Assembly (NCBI GenBank): GCA_946541435.1
Contig: CAMNJK010000003.1
Span: forward strand, 1 to 23,439
Direction: 5' to 3'
Source: an uncultured Bacillota bacterium
GTDB taxonomy: Bacteria > Bacillota > Clostridia > Peptostreptococcales > Anaerovoracaceae
Length of the DNA stretch: 23,439 nt
In this document: piece by piece, positions 1 to 6,607 of the stretch
Layout of the letters: each line of letters opens with the position of its first letter
Position numbering within the stretch: the first letter of the stretch is position 1
Made by a program: the position numbers and the translations under genes
Notes under the pieces: model-generated
The model's database searches: none
What the model was told of the DNA's origin: nothing
The model's input: the letters and a program-made list of their open reading frames with translations, nothing else

Positions 1-650
1 CCGTAGCACTGCCGCTTGGCTTCCGCCACGAACTGGTTGCCGGGGCCCACGATCACGTCCACGGGTTTGATCTGGTCCGTGCCGTAGGAGAACGCGGCGA
101 TGGCCTGTGCTCCGCCCAGGGCGTAGATCTCATCCGCGCCGGCCAGGTCCATGGCCACCAGGGTCTTGTAGTTGATGTTGCCCGTGCCGTGGGCCACCGG
201 CGCTGTGGCCACGACCCGTTTCACGCCCGCCACCTTGGCCGGTGTGATCAGCATCAGCGCGGTGGAGAAGAGGGGGTATCTGCCGCCGGGCACATAACAG
301 CAGCAGGAGCTGACGGGAATGATCCGGTGCCCCAGAAAGATCCCCGGCTGCGGGCTGAAATCCCGCACCTCTGTCATGGAATCGCGCTGGGCCAGGGCGA
401 AGGCTTCAATGTTTGCCCGCGCCGCCTTCAGATCCTCCAGATCCGCAGGGTCCATCCGGGCGTAGGCTGCGTCGATCTCCTCCCGGCTCACCCGGAAGGA
501 GTCACGAACGAATCCGTCGAACTTCTCGCTGTACTCCCGCAAAGCCTGGTCGCCGCGGCTGCATACGCTGTCAATGATATCCGTAACCGTATCCCGCAGC
601 TGACGATTGTCCTCCGCGGTACGTTCTTTTGCTTTTTTGATGATCTTCAT
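1..650 (-). CDS. HisD/HpsN-like zinc-dependent alcohol dehydrogenase, N-terminal part (3' end outside window)
   Basis: This is a histidinol dehydrogenase superfamily protein: NAD-dependent, zinc-containing enzymes that oxidise an alcohol through an aldehyde to an acid. About 216 residues are present and the C-terminal half lies beyond the left edge. Recognisable family segments are YVPGGRYPLFSTALM, ITPAKVAGVKRVV, YALGGAQAIAAFSYGT and VGPGNQFVAEAKR. The VPGGRYP and GPGNQFVAEAKR forms look closer to the HisD-like sulfopropanediol dehydrogenase branch (HpsN) than to classical HisD, and no other his gene is nearby, so histidine biosynthesis is not assured. The ATG at 650 is chosen because GGAGGAAG lies 7 nt upstream and a strong promoter (709-739) precedes it. 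Substrate is unknown. The family call is firm; the subfamily is an inference. Confidence 0.82.
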   Translation of the reverse strand, partial: MKIIKKAKERTAEDNRQLRDTVTDIIDSVCSRGDQALREYSEKFDGFVRDSFRVSREEIDAAYARMDPADLEDLKAARANIEAFALAQRDSMTEVRDFSPQPGIFLGHRIIPVSSCCCYVPGGRYPLFSTALMLITPAKVAGVKRVVATAPVAHGTGNINYKTLVAMDLAGADEIYALGGAQAIAAFSYGTDQIKPVDVIVGPGNQFVAEAKRQCY

Positions 651-681
651 GATGGGGCTTCCTCCATATACTGTTTCAATC

Positions 682-711
682 AGACGCTTCCATTCTATAG
701 ACGCTTCCATT
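682..711 (-). repeat. 13-bp direct repeat, candidate operator
   Basis: AATGGAAGCGTCT (minus-strand reading) is present twice with a 17-bp period, at 699-711 and 682-694. The first copy overlaps the -10 box of the HisD-like gene promoter and the second falls in the presumed 5' leader. The placement suits a repressor site, but this is inference from position only. Confidence 0.4.
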
Positions 712-739
712 ATACGGCATCGGCCGGGGGTGCTGTCAA
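709..739 (-). promoter_or_regulatory. Sigma-70-type promoter of the HisD-like gene
   Basis: On the minus strand there is a perfect TTGACA (739-734), a 19-bp spacer and a perfect TATAAT (714-709), about 60 nt upstream of the start codon at 650. The spacer is two bases longer than ideal. A 13-bp direct repeat, AATGGAAGCGTCT, occurs at 711-699 (overlapping the -10) and 694-682 (early transcribed region), and could be an operator. Confidence 0.6.
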
Positions 740-833
740 TCCATACAGAGGAGAAAGTGCCGTGTCTGTCAAAAGGATCGGCGCCGATGAAAAGGATCCG
801 CATCGATGATACGAATAATGCTCTGTAAAAGAA

Positions 834-862
834 TTGAATATTCTGTTATTTTCTGTTATTCT
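834..862 (+). promoter_or_regulatory. Candidate promoter of the carboxylesterase gene
   Basis: TTGAAT (834-839), a 17-bp spacer and TATTCT (857-862) precede the esterase gene. The stretch contains a tandem TTCTGTTATT repeat (841-860). Both boxes match consensus at only four of six positions, so the call is tentative. Confidence 0.35.
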
Positions 863-881
863 AGAAAAGGAATGAGAAAGA

Positions 882-901
882 GCCGGTCGCGGGCGACCGG
901 C
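882..901 (+). other. Perfect inverted repeat in the esterase leader
   Basis: GCCGGTCGC (882-890) and its exact complement GCGACCGGC (893-901) flank a 2-base centre, between the candidate promoter and the ribosome binding site of the esterase gene. It is followed by AGGACCAGCTTTTGC, which on the minus strand reads GCAAAAGCTGGTC, a variant of the dispersed motif described in the findings. Only four T residues follow, so it is a weak terminator at best. A leader hairpin or protein site is equally possible. Confidence 0.45.
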
Positions 902-943
902 AGGACCAGCTTTTGCAAAAAAGACAACGGAAGGAGTGAAAGT

Positions 944-2605
944 ATGAAGAAGAAATCCATGTGGCTCTTGATGCTGGCAGCACTGGCGGTTTGTCTTCTG
1001 GCATTCTGCGCCTGCGGTGACCAGGCGGGCGGTGACGAAGCCGCGGGAGATGGAGATGCGGTGAAGGTCACCTGTGAGAACGGCGTCATGCTGGGAAAGA
1101 CCACGGATGGCGTAACGTCCTTCAAGGGTGTCCCCTACGCGAAACCGCCGGTGGGCGATCTGCGCTGGAAGGCGCCTCAGGCTCCGGATCCCAGCGATGA
1201 AGAGATCGAGTGTTATGATTTCGGCTACACAGCTCTGCAGTATGAGTGGCCCACTGAGCCGGCGTCTTCCTTCCCCAAGAATGAAGACTGCCTGACCCTG
1301 AACATCTGGGAGAGTGAAGGCACGGCGGAAGGTGGCGAAGCCAAACCGGTCATGGTATTTTTCCACGGCGGCGCCTATGGCTGGGGCGGTACCACCGACC
1401 CCATGTATGACGGCCAGAACTTCGTGTCTGCCAACGACGACGTGATCCTGATCACCTGCAACTACCGGCTGGGCCTGATGAGCTGGGCTGATTTCTCCAA
1501 GATCGAGGGCGGCGAGGAATACACGGACATCAACCTGGGCATCCGCGACCATATCGCGGCGCTGGAATGGATCCGAAACAATGTGGCTGCGTTCGGCGGG
1601 GACCCGGACAATGTGACCATCTTCGGCGAATCCGCGGGCGGCTGGTCCACCACGGCGCTGACCATTTCCCCCAAGGCCAAGGGCCTCTTCAAGCGCGCCA
1701 TCGTGCAGAGCGGCGGCCTCCCGGTGGGCGACAGAGAGGATGCGCAGGAATTCGCGGAGTATATCATGGAAGCCTCCGGCGCGAAAAACATGGATGATCT
1801 TCTGGCCATTTCCGGCGATGAGTGGATGAAGCTGGACAGTGAATACTGGATTGCCGATGAGTGCTGCGGAGTGGTATCCGACGGCGACATCATCCCCGAA
1901 GAAGATGAGATCGACGATGCCATCGCTGACGCGGCCAAGAGCGGTGTGAAGCTGGTGATCGGCACCAACAACGACGAGTGGAACTATTTCCAGGAAGACT
2001 CGGAAGGCGAGACAGAAGAAGAGAAGTTCGACTCCTGGGTCGAGGGCATGGATGCGGTCTATGATGAAGTCTATGACGATGCCGACAAGAAGGGCAAAAA
2101 GGCGCTGAAGAAGTTCATGGATTATGAGGCCAGCATCGTTCCCGAGGAATATCAGGAGCCCGCGGAGGTAAAGGAAGCCCTGACCAAATCCGCTTTCATC
2201 ACCGAGACCTGGCGCTATGAGCACCTGAATTTCGCGGACAAGTTCGCGGATGCCGGCGGCGAGATCTACATGTACCTGTGGAAGGTTCCGTCCACCCTGG
2301 ACAGCATGTACAAGAGCGCGGTCCACGCCATCGAGCTGGCCTACGTATTTAATAATCTGGACGCTACCATCTACGCCGGTGAAGTCGATCCTGAAACCGC
2401 AGCGAAAGCCCAGGAAGCCTGGACGAATTTTGCAAAGGCTGGCGATCCTTCGATTGCGGATGCCGGCTGGGCGCCTTACGATTCAAAGGTTCGCAGCACC
2501 ATGGTCATCGAAAAGGATAAGTGGGAGTGCGTTCCCGATCCGTCAAAGAAGGCACGGAAACTCCTGACCAAGGTCTACGGCGACGAACCCTATTCGATCT
2601 GGTAA
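944..2605 (+). CDS. Type-B carboxylesterase, predicted lipoprotein (carboxylesterase/para-nitrobenzyl esterase family)
   Basis: A 553-residue alpha/beta-hydrolase that should hydrolyse carboxylic esters outside the membrane. The start at 944 has AAGGAG 7 nt upstream; an in-frame upstream extension to 806 is rejected because it has no ribosome site and would bury the signal peptide. The N-terminus is a Lys-rich n-region, a hydrophobic core and ...LLAFCAC, followed by an acidic Gly/Ala/Asp linker, as in lipid-anchored proteins of Gram-positive anaerobes; the lipobox is not canonical (FCA-C or LAF-C). Family motifs are GVPYAKPPVG, EDCLTLNIW, the oxyanion segment HGGAYGWGG and the nucleophile elbow GESAGG with Ser230. 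Glu345 in NNDEWNYF and His461 in VHAIELAYVF complete the catalytic triad. The natural ester is not predictable. It stands alone and diverges from the HisD-like gene. Confidence 0.9.
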   Translation: MKKKSMWLLMLAALAVCLLAFCACGDQAGGDEAAGDGDAVKVTCENGVMLGKTTDGVTSFKGVPYAKPPVGDLRWKAPQAPDPSDEEIECYDFGYTALQYEWPTEPASSFPKNEDCLTLNIWESEGTAEGGEAKPVMVFFHGGAYGWGGTTDPMYDGQNFVSANDDVILITCNYRLGLMSWADFSKIEGGEEYTDINLGIRDHIAALEWIRNNVAAFGGDPDNVTIFGESAGGWSTTALTISPKAKGLFKRAIVQSGGLPVGDREDAQEFAEYIMEASGAKNMDDLLAISGDEWMKLDSEYWIADECCGVVSDGDIIPEEDEIDDAIADAAKSGVKLVIGTNNDEWNYFQEDSEGETEEEKFDSWVEGMDAVYDEVYDDADKKGKKALKKFMDYEASIVPEEYQEPAEVKEALTKSAFITETWRYEHLNFADKFADAGGEIYMYLWKVPSTLDSMYKSAVHAIELAYVFNNLDATIYAGEVDPETAAKAQEAWTNFAKAGDPSIADAGWAPYDSKVRSTMVIEKDKWECVPDPSKKARKLLTKVYGDEPYSIW

Positions 2606-2649
2606 GGCGGCGCGCTGTGGTCGGGTAGCTGTGGCGCTGATCTGTGGCG

Positions 2650-2699
2650 CAAACAATTTTCGGCCAGAATCATCAAAAATTGTTTGGCCGTAAACAATA
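2650..2699. repeat. Inverted repeat module 1 of the AAATTGTTTGGC family
   Basis: CAAACAATTTT (2650-2660) is complementary to AAAATTGTTTG (2676-2686) across a 15-nt loop. A further partial unit, TAAACAATAT, follows at 2691. The same half-sites recur at 2856-2906, so this is a repeated element rather than a single chance hairpin. Confidence 0.6.
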
Positions 2700-2713
2700 T
2701 CAAGGATTTTGAT

Positions 2714-2776
2714 AAAAAATTTGGGACAAGTCCCCGGCGGAAAACAGACCGGAAGAGGGCATTGTCCCAATTTTTT
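2714..2776. terminator. Probable bidirectional transcription terminator
   Basis: TTGGGACAA (2721-2729) pairs with TTGTCCCAA (2762-2770). An A-run precedes the left arm (2714-2719) and a T-run follows the right arm (2771-2776, then TATTCTTTTT), so it can end transcripts in both directions. It lies between two convergent genes, as expected. The 32-nt loop is longer than usual. Confidence 0.55.
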
Positions 2777-2855
2777 ATTCTTTTTCATGATATTTGTGCT
2801 GCCGTATGCAGCATAGCCGCCCTTTTGTGAAACAAAAATACGACCAAAACCGCTG

Positions 2856-2906
2856 AAATTGTTTGGCGCCAAACAATTTTCGGCAATTATAAGGGAAAAT
2901 TGTTTA
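2856..2906. repeat. Perfect palindrome plus extra half-site, AAATTGTTTGGC family (module 2)
   Basis: AAATTGTTTGGC (2856-2867) is followed directly by its exact complement GCCAAACAATTT (2868-2879), a 24-bp perfect palindrome with no loop. A third unit, AAAATTGTTTA, lies at 2896-2906. Together with 2650-2699 this gives at least five copies of one half-site within 260 bp. Confidence 0.65.
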
Positions 2907-3013
2907 ACGACCGTTGCCTGTGGCAAGGGCCTTGCCGTTGGCGCTGCGCCGTCCGTGAGGAGTTCTTGCAGCTAGGGCAGGACCACCTACTGGCGGAGTA
3001 AGATACCGCGATG

Positions 3014-4417
3014 TCAGGGCAGGACCACCTTGTCCAGGATGCCGTTGGCCCAGGCCAGGAAGATACCGTAATTGGTGATGGGAACCCCGGCCTCCCGCGC
3101 CGAAGCGATCCGGCTCATGACGTGCTGCCGGTTAAACATGCAGGCCCCGCAGTGAATGATCAGATCATATTCCTTCAGTTCACTGACTGACGGGAAGTCA
3201 TTGCCCCGCACATTGGTGATCCGGACCCGGTCGCCAAAGATCTTGTTCAGCAGGCGGGGGATCTTGACGGTACCGATGTCTTCGTTCAGCGGCACGTGAG
3301 TACAGGCTTCGGCGATCAGCACACGGAAAAGCTCCGGTTCGGCGGGATCCGCTGCAGAATCCGCTGCTGCAGAATCCACAGTTGCAGAATCCGCCGCTGC
3401 AGAACTCGCCGCCGCTTTGTTCCTGAAGGCAGAACCCGCCGCCGCTTCGATGGCTGCGGCGCCTTCCGTGAAGACATGGATGTCTCCCTTGGCTGCGGCC
3501 AGCAGGATCGAAAAAGAAGTCAGCTTTGTGCCTGCCGGTTTTTTCTCGTATACCATACCGAAGCACTGGGAGTCGGTGATGATCAGATCAGGGTCGCGGC
3601 TCAGGGCATCCAGGGCGCGGCTGAATCCGTCTGCGGTGGTGGATACTACGGTGCATCTGCGGTCCAGAAGCTCCCGGATGGTCTGCACCTGGGGCAGGAT
3701 CAGGCGGCCCTTGGGTGCCTGGATGTCCTGGGGCATGACCAGGAGCGCCAGGTCTCCGCTGCCTGCCAGATCACCCAGGATCCGTTCCCGCATGGCATCC
3801 TCCGGGACAGCATCCGCGATGGCCTGCCGCAGGGCTTCGATGCCTTCGCCGGTCACTGCGCTGACGGGAATGGGACGGGAAGCACGCGCGCTGGCAGCAT
3901 TAGCGGATGAAATGTTTGAGGCGCTGCAGCCAGCGGAGGCGTTGCAGGCCTGCATGACCGCATCCCGCTGTGGTTCCGTAAGGCGATCCCATTTGTTGAT
4001 CACAGTGATGACAGGGATCTTCCGGTCCTGCAGCTGCCGGACCCATTGCTGGTTCAGGTCAGCAGAGATTCCGGACGATGGATTCAGATCAGATTCAGGC
4101 TGCGGATCTGGGGCAGTGCCGTCAATGACCACGATGGCCAGGTCCGTCCGGTCGATGATCTCAGCAGTCTTTTTTACCCGCAGCTGGCCCAGCTCGCCTT
4201 CATCGTCAAAGCCGGCAGTGTCGATGAAGACCACCGGTCCCACGGGATGAAGCTCCATGGATTTGAATACGGGATCAGCGGTGGTGCCGGGCGTATCCGA
4301 AACAATGGCCAGGTTTTGCCCGGTCAGGGCGTTGATCAGTGATGATTTGCCGGCGTTGCGGCATCCGAACAGGCCGATGTGGATCCTGTTCGCTCTTGGA
4401 GTATCGTTCAGTCCCAT
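3014..4417 (-). CDS. hydF: [FeFe]-hydrogenase maturation GTPase HydF
   Basis: HydF is the GTPase scaffold that carries the 2Fe precursor of the H-cluster, assembled by HydE and HydG, and delivers it to apo-hydrogenase. All landmarks are present: G1 GCRNAGKS (18-25), DTAG (66-69), NKWD (141-144), VSA (185-187), a dimerisation domain, and the C-terminal cluster-binding set Cys372-x-His374 ... His422-Cys423-x-x-Cys426. At 467 residues it is somewhat longer than typical because of two Ala/Ser-rich inserts, at about 159-181 and 335-359, the second encoded by a 15-bp tandem repeat (3354-3413). The start at 4417 has AAAGGA upstream. The hydrogenase it should mature lies about 470 bp upstream on the same strand. 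HydE and HydG are not in the window. Confidence 0.95.
   Translation of the reverse strand: MGLNDTPRANRIHIGLFGCRNAGKSSLINALTGQNLAIVSDTPGTTADPVFKSMELHPVGPVVFIDTAGFDDEGELGQLRVKKTAEIIDRTDLAIVVIDGTAPDPQPESDLNPSSGISADLNQQWVRQLQDRKIPVITVINKWDRLTEPQRDAVMQACNASAGCSASNISSANAASARASRPIPVSAVTGEGIEALRQAIADAVPEDAMRERILGDLAGSGDLALLVMPQDIQAPKGRLILPQVQTIRELLDRRCTVVSTTADGFSRALDALSRDPDLIITDSQCFGMVYEKKPAGTKLTSFSILLAAAKGDIHVFTEGAAAIEAAAGSAFRNKAAASSAAADSATVDSAAADSAADPAEPELFRVLIAEACTHVPLNEDIGTVKIPRLLNKIFGDRVRITNVRGNDFPSVSELKEYDLIIHCGACMFNRQHVMSRIASAREAGVPITNYGIFLAWANGILDKVVLP
3354..3413 (-). repeat. 15-bp tandem repeat inside hydF
   Basis: Units beginning GCAGAATCC recur at 3354, 3369 and 3384, with a diverged copy (GCAGAACTC) at 3399, giving a 15-bp period in register with the codons. 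They encode the repeated Asp-Ser-Ala-Ala-Ala type linker of HydF. The repeat could change copy number without breaking the frame. Confidence 0.75.
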
Positions 4418-4490
4418 TTCGTTTTCCTTTATTTGATTTGAACGGGCGCCTTATTAAGAAAGTGGGCAAATCCATTTTTTGACCACCGGG

Positions 4491-4653
4491 TTTTACCAGC
4501 AAAAGGGCGCGCGGTTGGTAAAATTAGCTTTCTCCTATATATATTTAACCACTTGAGTATAAAATATGGTCAATTAATTTCATGATTCACACCTTTTTTT
4601 GAAAAGTCCGTCCGCATGTTGGTAAACTGCGCCTGATAAAAATCCAGTTTACC
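4491..4653. promoter_or_regulatory. Candidate hydF promoter/operator region with four TTTACCA half-sites
   Basis: TTTTACCA (4491-4498) faces TGGTAAAA (4516-4523), and GGTAAACTG (4621-4629) faces CAGTTTACC (4645-4653). Between them is AT-rich DNA including TATACT at 4561-4556 and TTGACC nearby on the minus strand, although no well-spaced -35/-10 pair could be fixed. The shared core TTTACCA flanking the likely promoter is suggestive of a regulator site. Confidence 0.35.
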
Positions 4654-4810
4654 AGCAGGGCAGTCTGCTCGCGGGCAGACCATGGGCAGACCGCGGTCAA
4701 ACAGTGAAATCCAAGGAAAAAAGGCGAGCCGTTTACGCAGCCGGCATTGCCGCGGCCCGACCCGCCAAGGAATCCACACAGCCGGAACTAACCAAGGAAT
4801 CCACGCGGCC

Positions 4811-4851
4811 AAAAAACAGGGACCGGCCTGCTTTTGCATACAGACCGGTCC
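4811..4851 (-). terminator. Terminator of the hydrogenase operon
   Basis: On the minus strand GGACCGG (4851-4845) pairs with CCGGTCC (4826-4820) and is followed by CTG and six T residues (4816-4811). It begins about 37 nt after the hydrogenase stop codon. Its loop contains GCAAAAGCAGG, a loose relative of the dispersed GCAAAGGCTGG motif. Confidence 0.75.
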
Positions 4852-4888
4852 GCAGGTATGTGATGTGAAGGTTATGTTAACGGTGATG

Positions 4889-6607
4889 TCACAGCGTCCA
4901 CTGATGTACATCCGTATGGAGCAGGTGGTGGGCCCTCTCTGAATTGGGCTTTTCCAGGAACTCTTCGTAGGTCATCAGGACGGTGGGGTTCTCGTGGGAG
5001 AAACGGATGTCCAGCGTGTTGTCGATGTTGTAGAGTTCGCTGCCACGCAGCTGGGCCAGTTCCTCTCCGTCGTGGATCGGCTGACCGCCGCCGCCGGAAC
5101 ATCCGCCCGGACATGCCATGATCTCAACGAAATCGTAGGCGACTTCGCCTGCCTTGATGGCCTCGATCAGCTTGCGGGCATTGCCCAGACCGCTGGCGAT
5201 AGCGACCCGGAGCTTGATGCCGGCCACGGTGAAGGTGGATTCCTTCCAGCCGTCCATGCCGCGGACATTCTGGAATGCGTTCACCGGAGGATTCTCGCCG
5301 GTGATCAGGAAGTAAGCGGAACGCAGAGCTGCTTCCATAACGCCGCCGGTGGCGCCGAAGATGACGCCCGCGCCGGTGCCTTCGCCGAAGAAGCTGTCAT
5401 AAGGAACTTCCGGCAGAGCAGCGGCCTTGATGCCGTCGATGGAGATCAGCTTGTCCAGCTCACGGGTGGTCAGGACACAGTCCACATCCCGGTAGCCGGA
5501 ATCGTTCAGTACGTCAACATCGCACTCATATTTCTTGGCGGTACAGGGCATGATGGAGACGGAGAAGATCTTCGCCGGATCGATGCCCAGCTTTTCGGCC
5601 ATGTAGGTCTTGCTGAGGGCGCCGAACATCTGCTGCGGGGATTTGGCCGTGGACAGGTTCGGGATCAGCTCCGGATACTCCAGCTGTACGAAACGGAGCC
5701 AGCCCGGGCAGCAGGAAGTGAACATGGGCCATTTGTGACCGTCCTTGTTGCCCAGCCGCTGGATCAGCTCGCTGCCTTCCTCCATGATGGTCATGTCTGC
5801 GGAGTAGACGGTGTCGAATACATAGTCGAAGCCGACCTGCTTCAGGGCAGCCACCAGTTTGCCGGTGGTCTGTTCCACGCGGTTCAGGCCGACCATTTCG
5901 CCCCAGGCCACACGGACGGCCGGCGCGAACTGGACCATGGTGATGGTGTCGGGATCGCCCAGCTTGTTCAGGACCTTGAGGGTATCATTCCGCTCCGTCA
6001 GGGCGCCTACCGGGCAGTGGGTGATGCACTGGCCGCAGAGGGAACAGTTGGCCTCTTTGATCTCCAGGCCGTTCTTGACACCGACGGTGGTCCGGTAGGA
6101 GGTGCCCAGCTTTTCCCAGACGTTCATGGTCTGGATGTGGTCGCAGACCTGAGCGCACCGCATGCAGGTGAGGCACTTGCCGGCGTTCCGGATCAGCGGG
6201 AAGGACTTGTCCCAGCGGAACTCGTCCGTAGCATCTTCATACTTGTTGGTGATAACGCCCAGGTCTCTGGCGATGTTCTGCAGGACGCAGTTGCCGCTTC
6301 TGTAGCAGGTGGCGCACTTGCAGTCGTGCTCCGCCAGCAGGAGCTGGGTGTTGATGTGGCGGGCCCGCCGTACCCGGGGGCTGTTGGTGTAGACCACCAT
6401 GCCTTCTTCAACTACAGTGTTGCAGGAGGAGACCAGCTTGTCCTTGCCTTCCAGTTCGACGACGCAGATCCTGCAGGCGCCGATCTCGTTGATTCCTTCC
6501 CAGAAACAGATGTGAGGGATCTCGATGCCCACCGTTTTGGCGGCGGCCATGATGGTGGTGCCTTCCTGCACGCTTGTTTTGAGTCCATTGATCGTGATAT
6601 TTACCAT
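4889..6607 (-). CDS. hydA: [FeFe]-hydrogenase catalytic subunit, CpI-like (M3, probable group A2)
   Basis: Reversibly makes H2 from protons and electrons; cytoplasmic, with no signal peptide. The 572 residues follow the Clostridium pasteurianum CpI plan: an N-terminal [2Fe-2S] ferredoxin domain (Cys34, 45, 48, 62), a His-Cys3 [4Fe-4S] site (His94, Cys98, Cys101, Cys107), two [4Fe-4S] clusters (Cys145/148/151/198 and Cys155/188/191/194), then the H-cluster domain. H-cluster motifs are TSCCPGW (Cys299, Cys300), MPCTAKKYE (Cys355) and ACPGGCSGGGGQ (Cys499, Cys503), the same numbering as in CpI, so no active-site residue is missing. The ATG at 6607 has GGGAGG 8 nt upstream and overlaps the upstream flavoprotein gene by 7 nt, indicating one operon and translational coupling. 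H2 production with NAD(P)H through its partner is likely; direction in vivo is inference. Confidence 0.97.
   Translation of the reverse strand: MVNITINGLKTSVQEGTTIMAAAKTVGIEIPHICFWEGINEIGACRICVVELEGKDKLVSSCNTVVEEGMVVYTNSPRVRRARHINTQLLLAEHDCKCATCYRSGNCVLQNIARDLGVITNKYEDATDEFRWDKSFPLIRNAGKCLTCMRCAQVCDHIQTMNVWEKLGTSYRTTVGVKNGLEIKEANCSLCGQCITHCPVGALTERNDTLKVLNKLGDPDTITMVQFAPAVRVAWGEMVGLNRVEQTTGKLVAALKQVGFDYVFDTVYSADMTIMEEGSELIQRLGNKDGHKWPMFTSCCPGWLRFVQLEYPELIPNLSTAKSPQQMFGALSKTYMAEKLGIDPAKIFSVSIMPCTAKKYECDVDVLNDSGYRDVDCVLTTRELDKLISIDGIKAAALPEVPYDSFFGEGTGAGVIFGATGGVMEAALRSAYFLITGENPPVNAFQNVRGMDGWKESTFTVAGIKLRVAIASGLGNARKLIEAIKAGEVAYDFVEIMACPGGCSGGGGQPIHDGEELAQLRGSELYNIDNTLDIRFSHENPTVLMTYEEFLEKPNSERAHHLLHTDVHQWTL

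Larger units (their letters stand above)
2606..3013. other. Convergent spacer between the esterase gene and hydF
   Basis: No credible gene is seen in these 408 bases. They hold a cluster of inverted AAATTGTTTGGC-type units (2650-2699 and 2856-2906), a probable bidirectional terminator (2714-2776), a small hairpin GGCAAG/CTTGCC near 2921-2935, and a 15-bp duplication of the hydF 3' end (2974-2988). The AT-rich centre contrasts with the GC-rich genes on either side. Confidence 0.6.
4418..4888. other. Spacer between hydF and the hydrogenase gene
   Basis: No credible gene is seen in 471 bases. From right to left (the direction of transcription) it holds the hydrogenase terminator (4811-4851), a direct repeat CCAAGGAATCCAC at 4765-4777 and 4792-4804, an inverted pair GGTAAACTG/CAGTTTACC (4621-4629 and 4645-4653), an AT-rich stretch (about 4520-4600) likely to contain the hydF promoter, and a second inverted pair TTTTACCA/TGGTAAAA (4491-4498 and 4516-4523). 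The two inverted pairs share the core TTTACCA. Confidence 0.55.

Noticed and set aside
806..943. Upstream extension of the esterase reading frame
   Set aside because: No ribosome site at 806, and it would place 46 polar residues before a clear signal peptide that has its own AAGGAG.
710..2326. Long minus-strand open frame (538 codons) across the esterase gene
   Set aside because: Mirror frame of a well-supported gene in GC-rich DNA; its translation lacks recognisable domains and it crosses the opposing promoter region. The same holds for the long antisense frames over hydA (4994-6679), metH (8878-11508), glnA (12117-13601) and the MFS/sir2 genes (13315-15171).
4275..4502. Alternative 75-codon frame overlapping the hydF start
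   Set aside because: Out of frame with hydF, starts at TTG without a ribosome site, and its second half is a shadow of the HydF P-loop region.
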